DNA from: a bacterium
Lineage (GTDB): Bacteria > CLD3 > SB21
Assembly: GCA_013360215.1 (NCBI GenBank)
Contig: JABWCP010000008.1
Span: 62,001-126,000, forward strand
Length of the DNA: 64,000 nucleotides
Reading direction: 5' to 3'
The notes under the pieces are model-generated. The model worked only from the letters and a program-made list of their open reading frames with translations. It did not search any database and was not told the origin of the DNA. Positions 7,671-16,609 of this stretch are shown piece after piece. Every line of letters begins with the position of its first letter. The first letter of the stretch is position 1. The position numbers were made by a program, and so were the translations under genes.

Positions 7671-9062
7671 ATGCCTTCATTACAACTTTTTGACACGTAC
7701 ACCCGCGCATTGCGGAATTTTGAACCGCTCCAACCCGGCGAAGTCGGCATGTACACATGCGGCCCTACGGTTTATGACTACGCGCACATCGGCAATCTAC
7801 GCACTTACATTTTCGAAGACATTCTGCGACGTGTACTTGAATACAACGGGTACAAAGTTCATCATGTCATGAATATCACTGACGTCGGGCATCTCACATC
7901 GGACGCGGATACCGGCGAAGATCGCATGGAAAAAGGCTCCCGTCGTACCGGTAAAACAGCATGGGAAATCGCCGCGGAATATACGGAAGAATTCAAAAAA
8001 GATATGAAACGGTTAAATATAACCGAGCCACATACTTGGTGCAAAGCGACCGATCATATACCGGAACAGATCGAATTTATTCGCGGCATCGAAAACAAAG
8101 GATACACCTACCGCACATCGGACGGCATTTATTTTGACACATCCAAACTCGATGACTACGGATATATCGCGCGGCTCAAAGTCGAAGGTCTCGAAGCGGG
8201 TTCGCGCGTAGAGATCGGCGAAAAACGCAATATCACCGACTTTGCGCTGTGGAAATTCAGCAAACCCGAAGAGCAGCGTCAGATGGAGTGGGACAGCCCG
8301 TGGGGCAAAGGTTTTCCGGGATGGCATATCGAATGTTCCGCCATGTCGGCGAAGTATCTCGGTTCATACTTTGACATTCATTGCGGCGGTGAAGATCATA
8401 TCATGGTGCATCACCCCAATGAGATCGCGCAGACGCAGGCTTGTTACGGAACGCGTTTGGCCAATTTTTGGATGCACGGTTATTTTCTTCAGATTGATAA
8501 TTCGCGTATGGGTAAATCCGTCGGCAATTTTTTACGTGTGCAGACGCTTATTGATCAGGGTTACGATCCGATCGTGTGGCGCATGTTTTGTCTTAGCGCG
8601 CATTACCGTACCAAACTCAATTTTAACTGGGAAAGCCTCGACGGTTCGGCAACGGCGTTACAACGTCTGCGCACGGCAGTGTTCGAATGGGGCGCGGCAG
8701 GCACACCGGATGAAGCGACGCTCACGCAGTTTCGCACGTTTATCAATGATGATCTCAATATTCCCCGTGTACTCGCGCTGGTGTGGGACCTTGTAAAAAG
8801 CGACAAAACTCCGGCTACAAAAAAAGCAACCGTATTGGAAATGGATCGCGTGCTGGGGCTCGGTTTGGCGGCGTGGGTTCCTGCGGTCGAAGAGATTCCG
8901 GCCGAAATCCAAGCTTGGGCCGATGCCCGCGTACTGGCACGCAAAGAAAAACGCTGGGCCGATGCCGACGCGTTTCGCGATAAGATCACTGCCGCGGGTT
9001 ACGATATCAAAGATACCCCGCAAGGCATCAAAGTCGAAAAACGTAAAACACCGGGCGCCTGA
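7671..9062 (+). CDS. cysS: Cysteine--tRNA ligase
   Basis: This 463-residue class I synthetase attaches cysteine to tRNA-Cys. The HIGH-type signature is TVYDYAHIGN near residue 33-41, with the first zinc Cys in TCGPTVYD. The other zinc ligands are in WHIECSAM and the CGGEDHIMVHH segment. The KMSKS-type loop reads RMGKSVGN, an accepted variant. The C-terminal DALR-like part is present through to VEKRKTPGA. The stop overlaps the next gene's start by one base, so cysS and dus are translationally coupled. Length is normal. Confidence 0.96.
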   Translation: MPSLQLFDTYTRALRNFEPLQPGEVGMYTCGPTVYDYAHIGNLRTYIFEDILRRVLEYNGYKVHHVMNITDVGHLTSDADTGEDRMEKGSRRTGKTAWEIAAEYTEEFKKDMKRLNITEPHTWCKATDHIPEQIEFIRGIENKGYTYRTSDGIYFDTSKLDDYGYIARLKVEGLEAGSRVEIGEKRNITDFALWKFSKPEEQRQMEWDSPWGKGFPGWHIECSAMSAKYLGSYFDIHCGGEDHIMVHHPNEIAQTQACYGTRLANFWMHGYFLQIDNSRMGKSVGNFLRVQTLIDQGYDPIVWRMFCLSAHYRTKLNFNWESLDGSATALQRLRTAVFEWGAAGTPDEATLTQFRTFINDDLNIPRVLALVWDLVKSDKTPATKKATVLEMDRVLGLGLAAWVPAVEEIPAEIQAWADARVLARKEKRWADADAFRDKITAAGYDIKDTPQGIKVEKRKTPGA

Positions 9063-10105
9063 TGAATATAGATAACGTCAACATACATGATTTTCCCGTC
9101 TCGCTGGCTCCGATGGAAGATGTCACCGACATTGCCTTTCGGATCGTATGCAAAAGGCTCGGCGCCGATATTCTTTATACGGAGTTCACTTCCAGCGAAG
9201 CCTTGATCCGCGATGCCCGCAAGGCTTTACGCAAAATCCAAGTCGCCGACGAGGAACGCCCCGTAGCCATACAGCTTTTCGGCGGATTGGATACGTCTAT
9301 GGAAGGCGCGGCGCGGATTGCTGAAAAAGCCAATCCGGATTTTATAGATATCAACTGCGGCTGCTGGGTCAAAGATGTCGCCATGCGCGGCGCCGGGGCC
9401 GGTCTGCTCAAAGATCTGCCGCGTTTCGAAGCGATCGTACGCTCCACCGTGCGGGGTACGCAACTTCCGGTCACCGTAAAAACCCGGCTGGGCTGGGACA
9501 AAAATACGATCAACATTCTCGATGTCGCACGTATGGTCGAAGACGCAGGCGCAAAGGCGCTGACCGTGCACTGCCGCACACGCGATATGGGGCACGACGG
9601 TTCCGCCGACTGGCATTGGTTGGAAAAAATAAAAAAAGTGATTTCGATTCCTTTATTCGGCAATGGCGATGTCAAAACGCCGCAGGATGCCAAACGTATG
9701 CTGGAGACCGGTTGTGACGGCGTGATGATCGGCCGAGCCGCTATCGTCAATCCGTGGATTTTTCGCGAATCGCGGCACTACATAGATACCGGTGAACTCC
9801 TACCTCCGCCCGATGCCGAAGAACGATTACGGGTCTGTATCGAACATCTGCGCCTGTCGGTGGAGTACAAAGAAGAAAAATACGGTGTGCTGGAATTTCG
9901 TAAATATTACTCCGGCTATCTCAAAGGCCTTCCCTATATCGGCAAACTGCGCGCCGAACTGATGCAGTACACGGCACTGCAACCCATTCTCGATCGCCTC
10001 GCCCAATACGGCGAAGAGATGAAACAATGGCAAGCTTCCGAAGGTCGAGACGCCATGCTTCCGCAACTCGGCGGTCTCATCGGCACGCGGCATGAGACGG
10101 TTTGA
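9062..10105 (+). CDS. dus: tRNA-dihydrouridine synthase
   Basis: This 347-residue FMN enzyme reduces uridines in the tRNA D-loop. The N-terminal barrel starts with SLAPMEDVTDIAFR. The catalytic Cys lies in INCGCWVKDVAMRGAGAGLL. FMN-contacting segments are VTVKTRLGW, LTVHCRTRDMGHDG and FGNGDVKTPQDA, followed by DGVMIGRAAIVNPWIF. A helical C-terminal domain completes the DusB-like architecture. It overlaps cysS by one base. No terminator hairpin is evident downstream. Confidence 0.93.
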   Translation: MNIDNVNIHDFPVSLAPMEDVTDIAFRIVCKRLGADILYTEFTSSEALIRDARKALRKIQVADEERPVAIQLFGGLDTSMEGAARIAEKANPDFIDINCGCWVKDVAMRGAGAGLLKDLPRFEAIVRSTVRGTQLPVTVKTRLGWDKNTINILDVARMVEDAGAKALTVHCRTRDMGHDGSADWHWLEKIKKVISIPLFGNGDVKTPQDAKRMLETGCDGVMIGRAAIVNPWIFRESRHYIDTGELLPPPDAEERLRVCIEHLRLSVEYKEEKYGVLEFRKYYSGYLKGLPYIGKLRAELMQYTALQPILDRLAQYGEEMKQWQASEGRDAMLPQLGGLIGTRHETV

Positions 10106-10149
10106 GTAAGTATATTTTTTATTGGTAAATTTTCTATCGGATTTACGCG

Positions 10150-10455
10150 ATGAGCACTAAATTTTTTACTAACGAAGAAGAGAACACGCTTCTCACCAAG
10201 CTCGAAGGTGTCTTTCGCCATCGGAATATCTACTATTTTGATGCACTGGTAGGCTTTTTTCGTGCATCGGGCTATTTCAGAATTCGCAAATTCATCGGGA
10301 AAGTATCCAAAATTCGAATATTGGTAGGTATCAACATAGATCGCTTAGTCTTTGAAGCCCACGAAAAAGGATTGGAATTTGGGCAAGATGAGAAACAAGC
10401 ACGCGATGGACTCTTCACCATGAAGGCGGGACTGAGCAATGCAATGGCGTTCTAA
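10150..10455 (+). pseudogene. N-terminal remnant of a PLD-domain helicase-type protein
   Basis: The 101 residues match the very start of large helicases that begin with a phospholipase-D-like domain: a TNEEENTLLTKLEGVF opening, FFDALVGFFRASGYF, then KIRILVGINID. The HxK catalytic motif and the helicase domains that should follow are absent. The reading frame ends at 10455, where it runs tail to tail into the restriction helicase, and the two stop codons share bases 10453-10454. The simplest reading is that the downstream island replaced the rest of this gene. It might still be expressed as a short protein. Confidence 0.7.
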
Positions 10456-13007
10456 TTCCTTTCAACCACCGTATCATAGAGTCCGAAATGCGATAAACCT
10501 TCATGACTTTCGATGCCTGTATAACGGAGCGAAGCATCTTCATAGCGACGGAAAGCAAACACGGCTTGATTCATTTGCTCGGTATTGAAAACTTTTAGAC
10601 GCACAAGCAGATGAAAGTCATTCACCGTCAAACCGGTGACCGTCAGAAACAAGTCAGGTTCCAGTTTCGTGATGACATCTTGCAGCGTATTCTCTCGAAA
10701 ATCAGTCAGATACATGAACGCCGGTATGCGCGTGGCGAACTTTATCAATTTTTCCTGCACCAGCTTGCGCTTCGACTTAAACTCCTTCTCTTCTTCGGTG
10801 AGTTGCTTCATCTCCTTTGCCGACAAGTCCTTCTTCTTCGCCTTGTTCTTGAGCGCTTTGATCTTCTCGCTCTTATTAATGATGGTTTCGATGATATTAT
10901 CGCCCAATGCGCGCCAGCCCTCAATTCGTTCAACGGCAGCCATTGCCTCTGCGTTGTCCAGTATGCGGCGGAGAGTGTCATTATCCACGTTGACCAGCAA
11001 TGCGCTTTCCCATTTGCGTGCGAGTAACGTGGCCGAAGTGCCGGCCATCGCAATGTCGAGGATGCCGCCCGCGTCGATCTGTGTCATATTCGCGCCGTCG
11101 TAGGCCAAAACGGGAAGGAACGACACAAGCTCCTTGACGGCGTTCTCCGGATTCGGTTCACCGGGCGAAAGCCCGATGCCGTATTCGGAAAGTTGGCGCA
11201 GCGCACGCGTGGGAGCGAAATCGAAAACGAAACAAACCGGCTTCAAAATTTCCTCCGCGTTCGGGTCGTCACCGTTGGGATTCTTGATGGACCACGGCGA
11301 TTGCACGCGAAACGCCGACTGAAAATAGGTTTCCGGCGACTTCAGGTTTCGGAGCATAAGAATAGACGACCATTGGGGCACCGTGACACCCGTGGTAAGC
11401 TTGCCGCAAGACAATGTGATGGTTTTGGTTTCAAAACCGCTCCCAATAGCCTGTCGCACGGGCGGCAACGCATCAAGCCCGATTCCGGCCGCTGCGCCGG
11501 CAGCTACTATCACATCGTAATCTCGCCAAAACACATTGTGTTTTTCAGCCAGCAGATTTGCCATGGCGTGACATGCCGCAACATCAGGGAGGAACCAGAA
11601 CGAGTGTTGAAGATACGGCAGCAGTCGCACATCCGAATAGGGGAACGGAGGACGAGTACCCGTCTTGAGATGCTCCACGGACTTGGGTATGTACCCGCCG
11701 CGGATGATGTCCAGCCACTTCTGCACATCGCTTTTATGTTTGAACTGTGCCTTCGTACCCGTGCCCGATGCTTCGAAAAACTCATTCAAGTCAAACTCAT
11801 TGAATTCCCCGGCACTAGCAATCGCGACGAGTTCGTCGGGCATCTGATAGGTTAGCAGGCGCATCTGTGGCAATGCGCCATAAGGATTCCACCGGCCGGG
11901 ATTCTTTTTCTCGAATTCTTCTTTCGCGCGCTGCTCGTCCGTGTAGGTCCAGTTGAATATCTGCTCTTCGATGAATTCTCCCGTGGCCAGTGATTTGAAT
12001 GGAGTGCCGGAGAGATAGAGGTAAGCCTTCGTCGTAATAGGAAGAAACTCGCTTTCGTTCTCCAGGCGTTGTTGCAGATCGGCGATCTTTTCTTTCACCT
12101 TATCGGCTACATTTTTTTGTTCTTTTGCGGCTTCGATTTCCTCTCTGGCGATTCTTTCTTCTTCGTCTTCGACAAGTTCTTTGGATGAATCACGCCATGC
12201 ACCGAAATGGTATTCATCGAAAACGACCAAGTCCCATTTGACCTTATGAATCCACTTGTTCTTTGGTTTAATATTTCCCGTGGCTTTATCGCGTCCCAGC
12301 AAGTCTTGCAGTGAACCAAAATAAACGAGTGGCGTGGCTGCAGGAATTTTTGTCGGGTCGTCATCGGAACCACGCATTAGAAATTGCCAACCGTCAAAAT
12401 CAACATGGGATTCGAGGTCCGTTTGCCATGCGTCGGCCACGGCGGGTTTAAAGGTCATCACCAGTACCCGACTGGCCTTGAGTTTCTTCGCAAGCTGATA
12501 GGCTGTAAAGGTTTTGCCGAAACGCATCTTGGCGTTCCACAAGAAACGCGGAGCTGCTTTCTTGTTCTCGGCCCAGATAGAGTTGTAGTAGTCAAAAGTC
12601 TTTTTTACCGCCTCGGATTGCTCCCTGCGCAACGCGAACGTTTCAGCGTGCGTACCGCTGAACTTCTGGCCGGTCCGTAATTCAGCTAGGACGGTTTTCA
12701 GATCCTTGAGCGTGCAACGCATCCATTCCAGTTCGGGATTCGCGAAGCCTTTCCGGACGAGAGCGGCGCGTACCTCATGATCGGTGAATGTCGTGCCGTC
12801 TTCGCGCTCGGCGACCTCATCAAGAACGATTTTGTAGTTCTTGATGTTGGCGGTCTTGAGCTGTTCGGCGACGCGCTGCTTTACGTCGCGCGTGGTCTGG
12901 CCTACCTTGAGCCGTCCCGCATGCGCCTTGTCGTCGATCGTGTAAGCGTAGATGCGCGGCCGTAACTCCGGCTTCGGCGCGAGTATTTCTTCGATGGTCT
13001 TACTCAT
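10452..13007 (-). CDS. GIY-YIG/T5orf172-type nuclease fused to DEAD/DEAH helicase (restriction effector)
   Basis: In this 851-residue protein, residues about 15-100 look like a T5orf172/GIY-YIG domain: IYAYTID at 19-25, KVGQTTRDVKQRV at 34-46, and a DHEVR segment at 76-80 that may supply the catalytic Glu. A superfamily 2 helicase/translocase follows. Walker A is AKMRFGKT at 159-166, with Met-Arg in the usual variable slots; DEYH is at 264-267 and SGTPF at 333-337. Motifs V and VI lie in KLTTGVTVP and QSAFRVQSPW. The protein probably cuts or translocates unmodified DNA as partner of the upstream methyltransferases. Its ATGAGTAA start overlaps the stop of the Bro-N gene. Confidence 0.8.
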   Translation of the reverse strand: MSKTIEEILAPKPELRPRIYAYTIDDKAHAGRLKVGQTTRDVKQRVAEQLKTANIKNYKIVLDEVAEREDGTTFTDHEVRAALVRKGFANPELEWMRCTLKDLKTVLAELRTGQKFSGTHAETFALRREQSEAVKKTFDYYNSIWAENKKAAPRFLWNAKMRFGKTFTAYQLAKKLKASRVLVMTFKPAVADAWQTDLESHVDFDGWQFLMRGSDDDPTKIPAATPLVYFGSLQDLLGRDKATGNIKPKNKWIHKVKWDLVVFDEYHFGAWRDSSKELVEDEEERIAREEIEAAKEQKNVADKVKEKIADLQQRLENESEFLPITTKAYLYLSGTPFKSLATGEFIEEQIFNWTYTDEQRAKEEFEKKNPGRWNPYGALPQMRLLTYQMPDELVAIASAGEFNEFDLNEFFEASGTGTKAQFKHKSDVQKWLDIIRGGYIPKSVEHLKTGTRPPFPYSDVRLLPYLQHSFWFLPDVAACHAMANLLAEKHNVFWRDYDVIVAAGAAAGIGLDALPPVRQAIGSGFETKTITLSCGKLTTGVTVPQWSSILMLRNLKSPETYFQSAFRVQSPWSIKNPNGDDPNAEEILKPVCFVFDFAPTRALRQLSEYGIGLSPGEPNPENAVKELVSFLPVLAYDGANMTQIDAGGILDIAMAGTSATLLARKWESALLVNVDNDTLRRILDNAEAMAAVERIEGWRALGDNIIETIINKSEKIKALKNKAKKKDLSAKEMKQLTEEEKEFKSKRKLVQEKLIKFATRIPAFMYLTDFRENTLQDVITKLEPDLFLTVTGLTVNDFHLLVRLKVFNTEQMNQAVFAFRRYEDASLRYTGIESHEGLSHFGLYDTVVERN

Positions 13008-13869
13008 GCTTCTTCAATCTTTTCGTCGTTTTGCCCGGCGGCAGGAAGTTCTCCCCGGTTACCACGCTCTTGCCCGTCTTTTGTTCGAGTTCGCGACGTG
13101 CCTTCTTGGCGATGCCGCCGCCCTTCCGCCCGGCGTCCGCGTTTTCGCCCATACCGGTCGCCTGCTCGCTCTCGGCGATCTGGCGGGTGGACAGTTCCGC
13201 CAAGGCGGTAAAGATCAACTCCGCTTCGCTCATATGGTCGCGCAGGTTCTGCTGTTTGAGTCCCTTGAGATGCTTGTGCGCTTTGACTGAAACGCCGCTC
13301 CATTCCTGATGAATGATGTTGGTGAGGATTGCGAATTCCTCCTCGCCTTGGATGTCGTGATCCTTCCAGTAGTCGGTGAGCTTGTTGCGCGTCTCCTGAC
13401 CCATCATCCGTTGTTGGATCCACTTCGCACTGCGGCCATGCTTCTGCCAGTACTCGCGGGCGCGGTCAAGGGAACGGGCCGGGTCGCTCATGTCCTGAAT
13501 CCGCTCGTAGCCCACCTTGGCCAGCCACTGCTTGAAAGGCTCGGCTTTGGGTGAAGGGATGGACTGAATCAGGCGAAGCAAGGTTTCCGTGTCGGCCATG
13601 TCGGTCAGGCGCATTTTTCCGTCGACTGACGGCATTTTCAACCCGTTACATTTTGTAACGGTTTCACCCGCACCTTCGTCCTTCAGACGCTTTTTCAGCA
13701 CTCGCCAGTAAACCGCCGGATTCGCGCTCTCCGTCAGCGCCGCCACCACATCCACCACGGAAAAGTACCAGGTTTCAGATTTCTCGTCGAAATACCGACG
13801 AATCGCATGTTTCTCAAACGCCACCAAAGCTTGTCTGCTTTTCACAATTACATCTCCTTTATGATGCAA
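13000..13869 (-). CDS. Bro-N domain protein (DinD/antirepressor-like)
   Basis: This 289-residue protein opens with a Bro-N fold (IRRYFDEKSETWYFSVVDVVAAL, residues about 17-45). It continues with a helical region like that of DNA-damage-inducible protein D, and ends in a basic tail. Relatives occur in phage antirepressors, baculovirus Bro proteins and DinD; DinD interacts with RecA filaments. Sitting inside a restriction operon it may control expression or sense damage, but that is inference. The stop overlaps the helicase start within ATGAGTAA. A truncated second copy of its N-terminus lies directly upstream. Confidence 0.8.
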   Translation of the reverse strand: MHHKGDVIVKSRQALVAFEKHAIRRYFDEKSETWYFSVVDVVAALTESANPAVYWRVLKKRLKDEGAGETVTKCNGLKMPSVDGKMRLTDMADTETLLRLIQSIPSPKAEPFKQWLAKVGYERIQDMSDPARSLDRAREYWQKHGRSAKWIQQRMMGQETRNKLTDYWKDHDIQGEEEFAILTNIIHQEWSGVSVKAHKHLKGLKQQNLRDHMSEAELIFTALAELSTRQIAESEQATGMGENADAGRKGGGIAKKARRELEQKTGKSVVTGENFLPPGKTTKRLKKHE

Positions 13870-14092
13870 CAGGCCGTTTCAGTCGGTTACATTTTGTAAC
13901 CGACTCGCTTCCCTCCTTCTTCAACCGGTTCTTCAGCACTTTCCAATAGTTCCTTGCGGCTTGATAGTCCGGCTGCTGAATCAACGCTGCAACAATGTCC
14001 ACCACGGAAAAATACCAGACTTCCGACTTCTCATCGTAAACCCGGCGTATATCATGTCTCTCAAATGCCACCAAAGAGCGTTCATTTTCCAT
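13859..14092 (-). pseudogene. Truncated duplicate of the Bro-N gene
   Basis: The 77 residues are a homologue of the first part of the next gene. Both have the YDEKSEVWYFSVVDIVAAL type segment, then a WKVLKNRLKKEG stretch and VTKCNRLK. The copy stops just after VTKCNRLKRP, exactly where the intact copy continues VTKCNGLKMPSVDGK. It is in a different frame and overlaps the intact gene by 11 bases. It could still make a free Bro-N domain, but a degraded tandem duplicate is the simpler explanation. Confidence 0.7.
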
Positions 14093-14196
14093 AATGACAA
14101 CCTTCTTATTTTACCGGCACTTTCAACCGGTTACAAATTGTTACGGTTGATCTATTTGTTGACTCATCATCCGATCCTTCCCCGTCTGTCTCCATC

Positions 14197-14253
14197 GATA
14201 CGCGGCCACAGCTCCGGCTTCGGCGCGAGAATTTCTTTGATGGCCTTACTCAT
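14197..14253 (-). pseudogene. Scar copy of the helicase gene start
   Basis: These 57 bases match 12951-13007, the first 19 codons of the GIY-YIG helicase, at about 49 of 57 positions. The ATG at 14253 opens a short frame reading SKAIKEILAPKPELWPRID before diverging, with a stop about nine codons later. As at the real helicase start, the ATGAGTAA overlaps the stop of the gene upstream, here the methyltransferase. This shows that the helicase once followed the methyltransferase directly, and that the Bro-N block entered between them with a duplication or by recombination with a related operon. Confidence 0.8.
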
Positions 14254-15871
14254 CGTCGGAATCGTCGAGGCTCATAGGACGGACAACCTTCTCGATGAAT
14301 GCAATCTCATTAGCCGAGATGCCATATTTTTTGTAGAGTTCCTCGTCCGTCCACTTCTTGGTCCACTTTTGTTTCGGAACAAATGTATAAACTCTGCGTG
14401 TTGTATCTTGCGATGGCTTGTGCAAGAGAATTAGGAAGCGTGTCAGCCGACAGGTAAGGTAGGACAAGACACTCTCGGCTTCAGATTTCGAATCGAACGG
14501 CCCTATAAACATATACGTCCATGAAGATATGCTTCCAGGCTCGCCAAGGAAAGGTGTGCTGACGATCTTGTGAGGATAGGTGTCTTTGTTGCCCGTGCCG
14601 GGTGCAGCACGACCAATAAAAACCTTCCACTTGTCGAAAACGTCACGCTCCTTGGCGATTTCAGATCTTGCGATATATCCGACACCTCCATTCCTGTAAA
14701 CCTTGAGGTCGTTTTTTGACTTTTGATCTTTGCCCCGAAAGGTGCTTTCAAGCCCAAATGCACCGATTGAACTGACCAATTGCATGAACATCTTCGATTC
14801 AGGAAGCTCCAAGGACTTGGTGTTACCTGTTTCCACTGCAGCAACCTTTTTGAGGATTGACAGTCCTTCATTAAATCGGATGAAAACGTCAGCGCCTTTT
14901 TCAAGAAGCGGACGAGTTACTGTCGAGACAGGCCAGTCTTTGAAATGGGTGGAGACTTTGCATGTTCCTGGATTATCGCGATCCCAGAGAAAGTAGCAGA
15001 TGCCGCCCTTGCCCCCCATGCCTCCTTGAAACACTTCAGATGCGCTGAGATAGTCGTCAATTGAGCGCAGGCGATCATCGGTGAGCATCGATTCCCGAAA
15101 CTCATCAAGGCCCATGCCTCCCGAGAACCACCGCGAGGGAATCACAAATGACATGTAGCGTGGTTCGAGCTTTTTGGCTTGAAGAACGAAATCCTGATAG
15201 ATTGGGCGCGCCTGCGTGCCGAATCCATCTGTGTTAAGTTGATACGGCGGATTTCCGATGATTACGTCAAATTGCATATTGCCTCCAAAAATCTCGGCAA
15301 GCCGAGTTTTGATGTTATCGGTGTGAATGAACGCATAAGCGTGAGTTTCAAGTCCTTCCGCCCGGTCGAAGATGGATTTAGGTGCACCGCAAAATTTGCA
15401 CTTGGTTTCATCCCATGTGTGTTCTATTCGCCTGAACCAGATGTTGCCATCCTTGCTAGTGAAGGATTTGACGATGGAGTGTTTACCGTTGGCCTGCTTG
15501 GAGCAATAGACGCTGCGCCGCGCGAGCAGACTGGTGATCCGCGTGATGCCGATGCCGAAAACCTGCCGCGTCAGGATGTGATCCACGCGTTTCTGCAGAT
15601 CGGGAATTTGCGCCTCCAGTCCTTTCGTGAGCCGGCTGGTGATCTCGCGCAGAAATACGCCGGACTTCGTACAGGGATCAAGGAACTTCACTGTCTTGTC
15701 TTCCCAGAGATTCGCTCCCTTGTTATTTGCCGCCCACGCCTCGGCCAGCGTGTCGAGCATCCGGTTGGCGAGTTCAGGCGGTGTGAATACTTCGTCGTTG
15801 GAAAGGTTTGCGATGCATGTCAGTACGTCCGGATTGCGCCCGCGTAAGGTAAAACCCGCTTTGTCACTCAT
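14246..15871 (-). CDS. Eco57I-type DNA methyltransferase subunit with NPPY motif
   Basis: In this 541-residue protein an NDEVFTPPELANRMLD segment near residue 25-40 is the conserved opening of N6-adenine methylases. The SAM-binding motif I is degenerate, reading FLDPCTKSGVFL instead of a D/E-P-x-x-G-x-G loop. Catalytic motif IV DVIIGNPPYQL lies near residue 205. A YCSKQ and CKFCG pair between them may bind zinc. The C-terminal half probably recognises DNA. Overlap of 4 bases with the smaller upstream subunit suggests that the two act together, the partner supplying a canonical motif I. Partner effector is the GIY-YIG helicase downstream. Confidence 0.8.
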   Translation of the reverse strand: MSDKAGFTLRGRNPDVLTCIANLSNDEVFTPPELANRMLDTLAEAWAANNKGANLWEDKTVKFLDPCTKSGVFLREITSRLTKGLEAQIPDLQKRVDHILTRQVFGIGITRITSLLARRSVYCSKQANGKHSIVKSFTSKDGNIWFRRIEHTWDETKCKFCGAPKSIFDRAEGLETHAYAFIHTDNIKTRLAEIFGGNMQFDVIIGNPPYQLNTDGFGTQARPIYQDFVLQAKKLEPRYMSFVIPSRWFSGGMGLDEFRESMLTDDRLRSIDDYLSASEVFQGGMGGKGGICYFLWDRDNPGTCKVSTHFKDWPVSTVTRPLLEKGADVFIRFNEGLSILKKVAAVETGNTKSLELPESKMFMQLVSSIGAFGLESTFRGKDQKSKNDLKVYRNGGVGYIARSEIAKERDVFDKWKVFIGRAAPGTGNKDTYPHKIVSTPFLGEPGSISSWTYMFIGPFDSKSEAESVLSYLTCRLTRFLILLHKPSQDTTRRVYTFVPKQKWTKKWTDEELYKKYGISANEIAFIEKVVRPMSLDDSDDE

Positions 15872-16512
15872 ACGGCAATCTCCTGAGCCGTCGCTGCGAG
15901 CTCAACTACAGTCATCGGATGATAAGTTTTGGTCGGCGTAAAAATTTCATGTTTGTCAAGATGAGCGAAAAGAGTACCCTCCGCGCTGAAGGCCGATGAC
16001 TGCGTGAGGCTATCGTAGCGAAAGTCCCGACGTTGGAATTTTCCCTTGCCCAGATAGCCCCATTCTGCAAAGAGGATCGGGGAACCGTCATGCGCACGCA
16101 TTTTCATAGCGTCGCCGTGGACAAGGTTTTGCGAAAGCACGTATGATGCGGCACGATACAGATCGTCCGATGGATCGAGATTCAAGTACTCGGCAAAGAT
16201 ATCCAGCAGGTTCGCGCGGCACTCACTGATGTTGTCCGGCAGAAGTTCAATCCCATAAATGCACATCAGAGCAAGCAACGCGTAGTGTCGTTTTTCAAAA
16301 TCGGACTTCCCGAATTTCAGCTCTACAGCAGCAAGTTTGCGTCGCAGAATCTGAACAAGGAAGTTTCCGCTCCCGCACGCCGGCTCCAAAAAGCGGGAAT
16401 CAATACGCTCGGATTCGTCTTTGACGAGATCGAGCATCGCTTCGACCATCCACGCGGGAGTAAAGACCTCTCCGTGGTCAGCGATACGTTGTTTAGATTT
16501 GGTGAGGTTCAT
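15868..16512 (-). CDS. Small N-6 methylase-type subunit (SAM-binding half)
   Basis: The protein is 214 residues long. It starts with HGEVFTPAWMVEAMLDL, and canonical motif I follows as FLEPACGSGNFLVQIL (about residues 42-57). No NPPY catalytic motif occurs anywhere, and the protein is far shorter than a complete methylase. A C-terminal repeat of the theme (HEIFTPTKTYHPMTVVE) resembles the EVFTP opening. It overlaps the next gene by 4 bases. Either it is one half of a split enzyme or a SAM-binding accessory; a truncated methylase is the alternative. It is the first gene of the island's operon. Confidence 0.75.
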   Translation of the reverse strand: MNLTKSKQRIADHGEVFTPAWMVEAMLDLVKDESERIDSRFLEPACGSGNFLVQILRRKLAAVELKFGKSDFEKRHYALLALMCIYGIELLPDNISECRANLLDIFAEYLNLDPSDDLYRAASYVLSQNLVHGDAMKMRAHDGSPILFAEWGYLGKGKFQRRDFRYDSLTQSSAFSAEGTLFAHLDKHEIFTPTKTYHPMTVVELAATAQEIAV

Positions 16513-16609
16513 TAAATTTTATCAAAAAATCATTAGTTAAACTAACGACATTAATCACGGAATACAACGGGCTTTTTTTTTGGATTTTTCTAATATTACG
16601 TTTGCCTCC

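Noticed and set aside
8242-8796. 184-residue plus-strand frame inside cysS
   Set aside because: It overlaps the cysS frame in another phase and is rich in Arg and Cys, as shadows are.
11193-11855. 220-residue plus-strand frame opposite the restriction helicase
   Set aside because: The opposite strand carries the SF2 helicase motifs; this frame has no domain.
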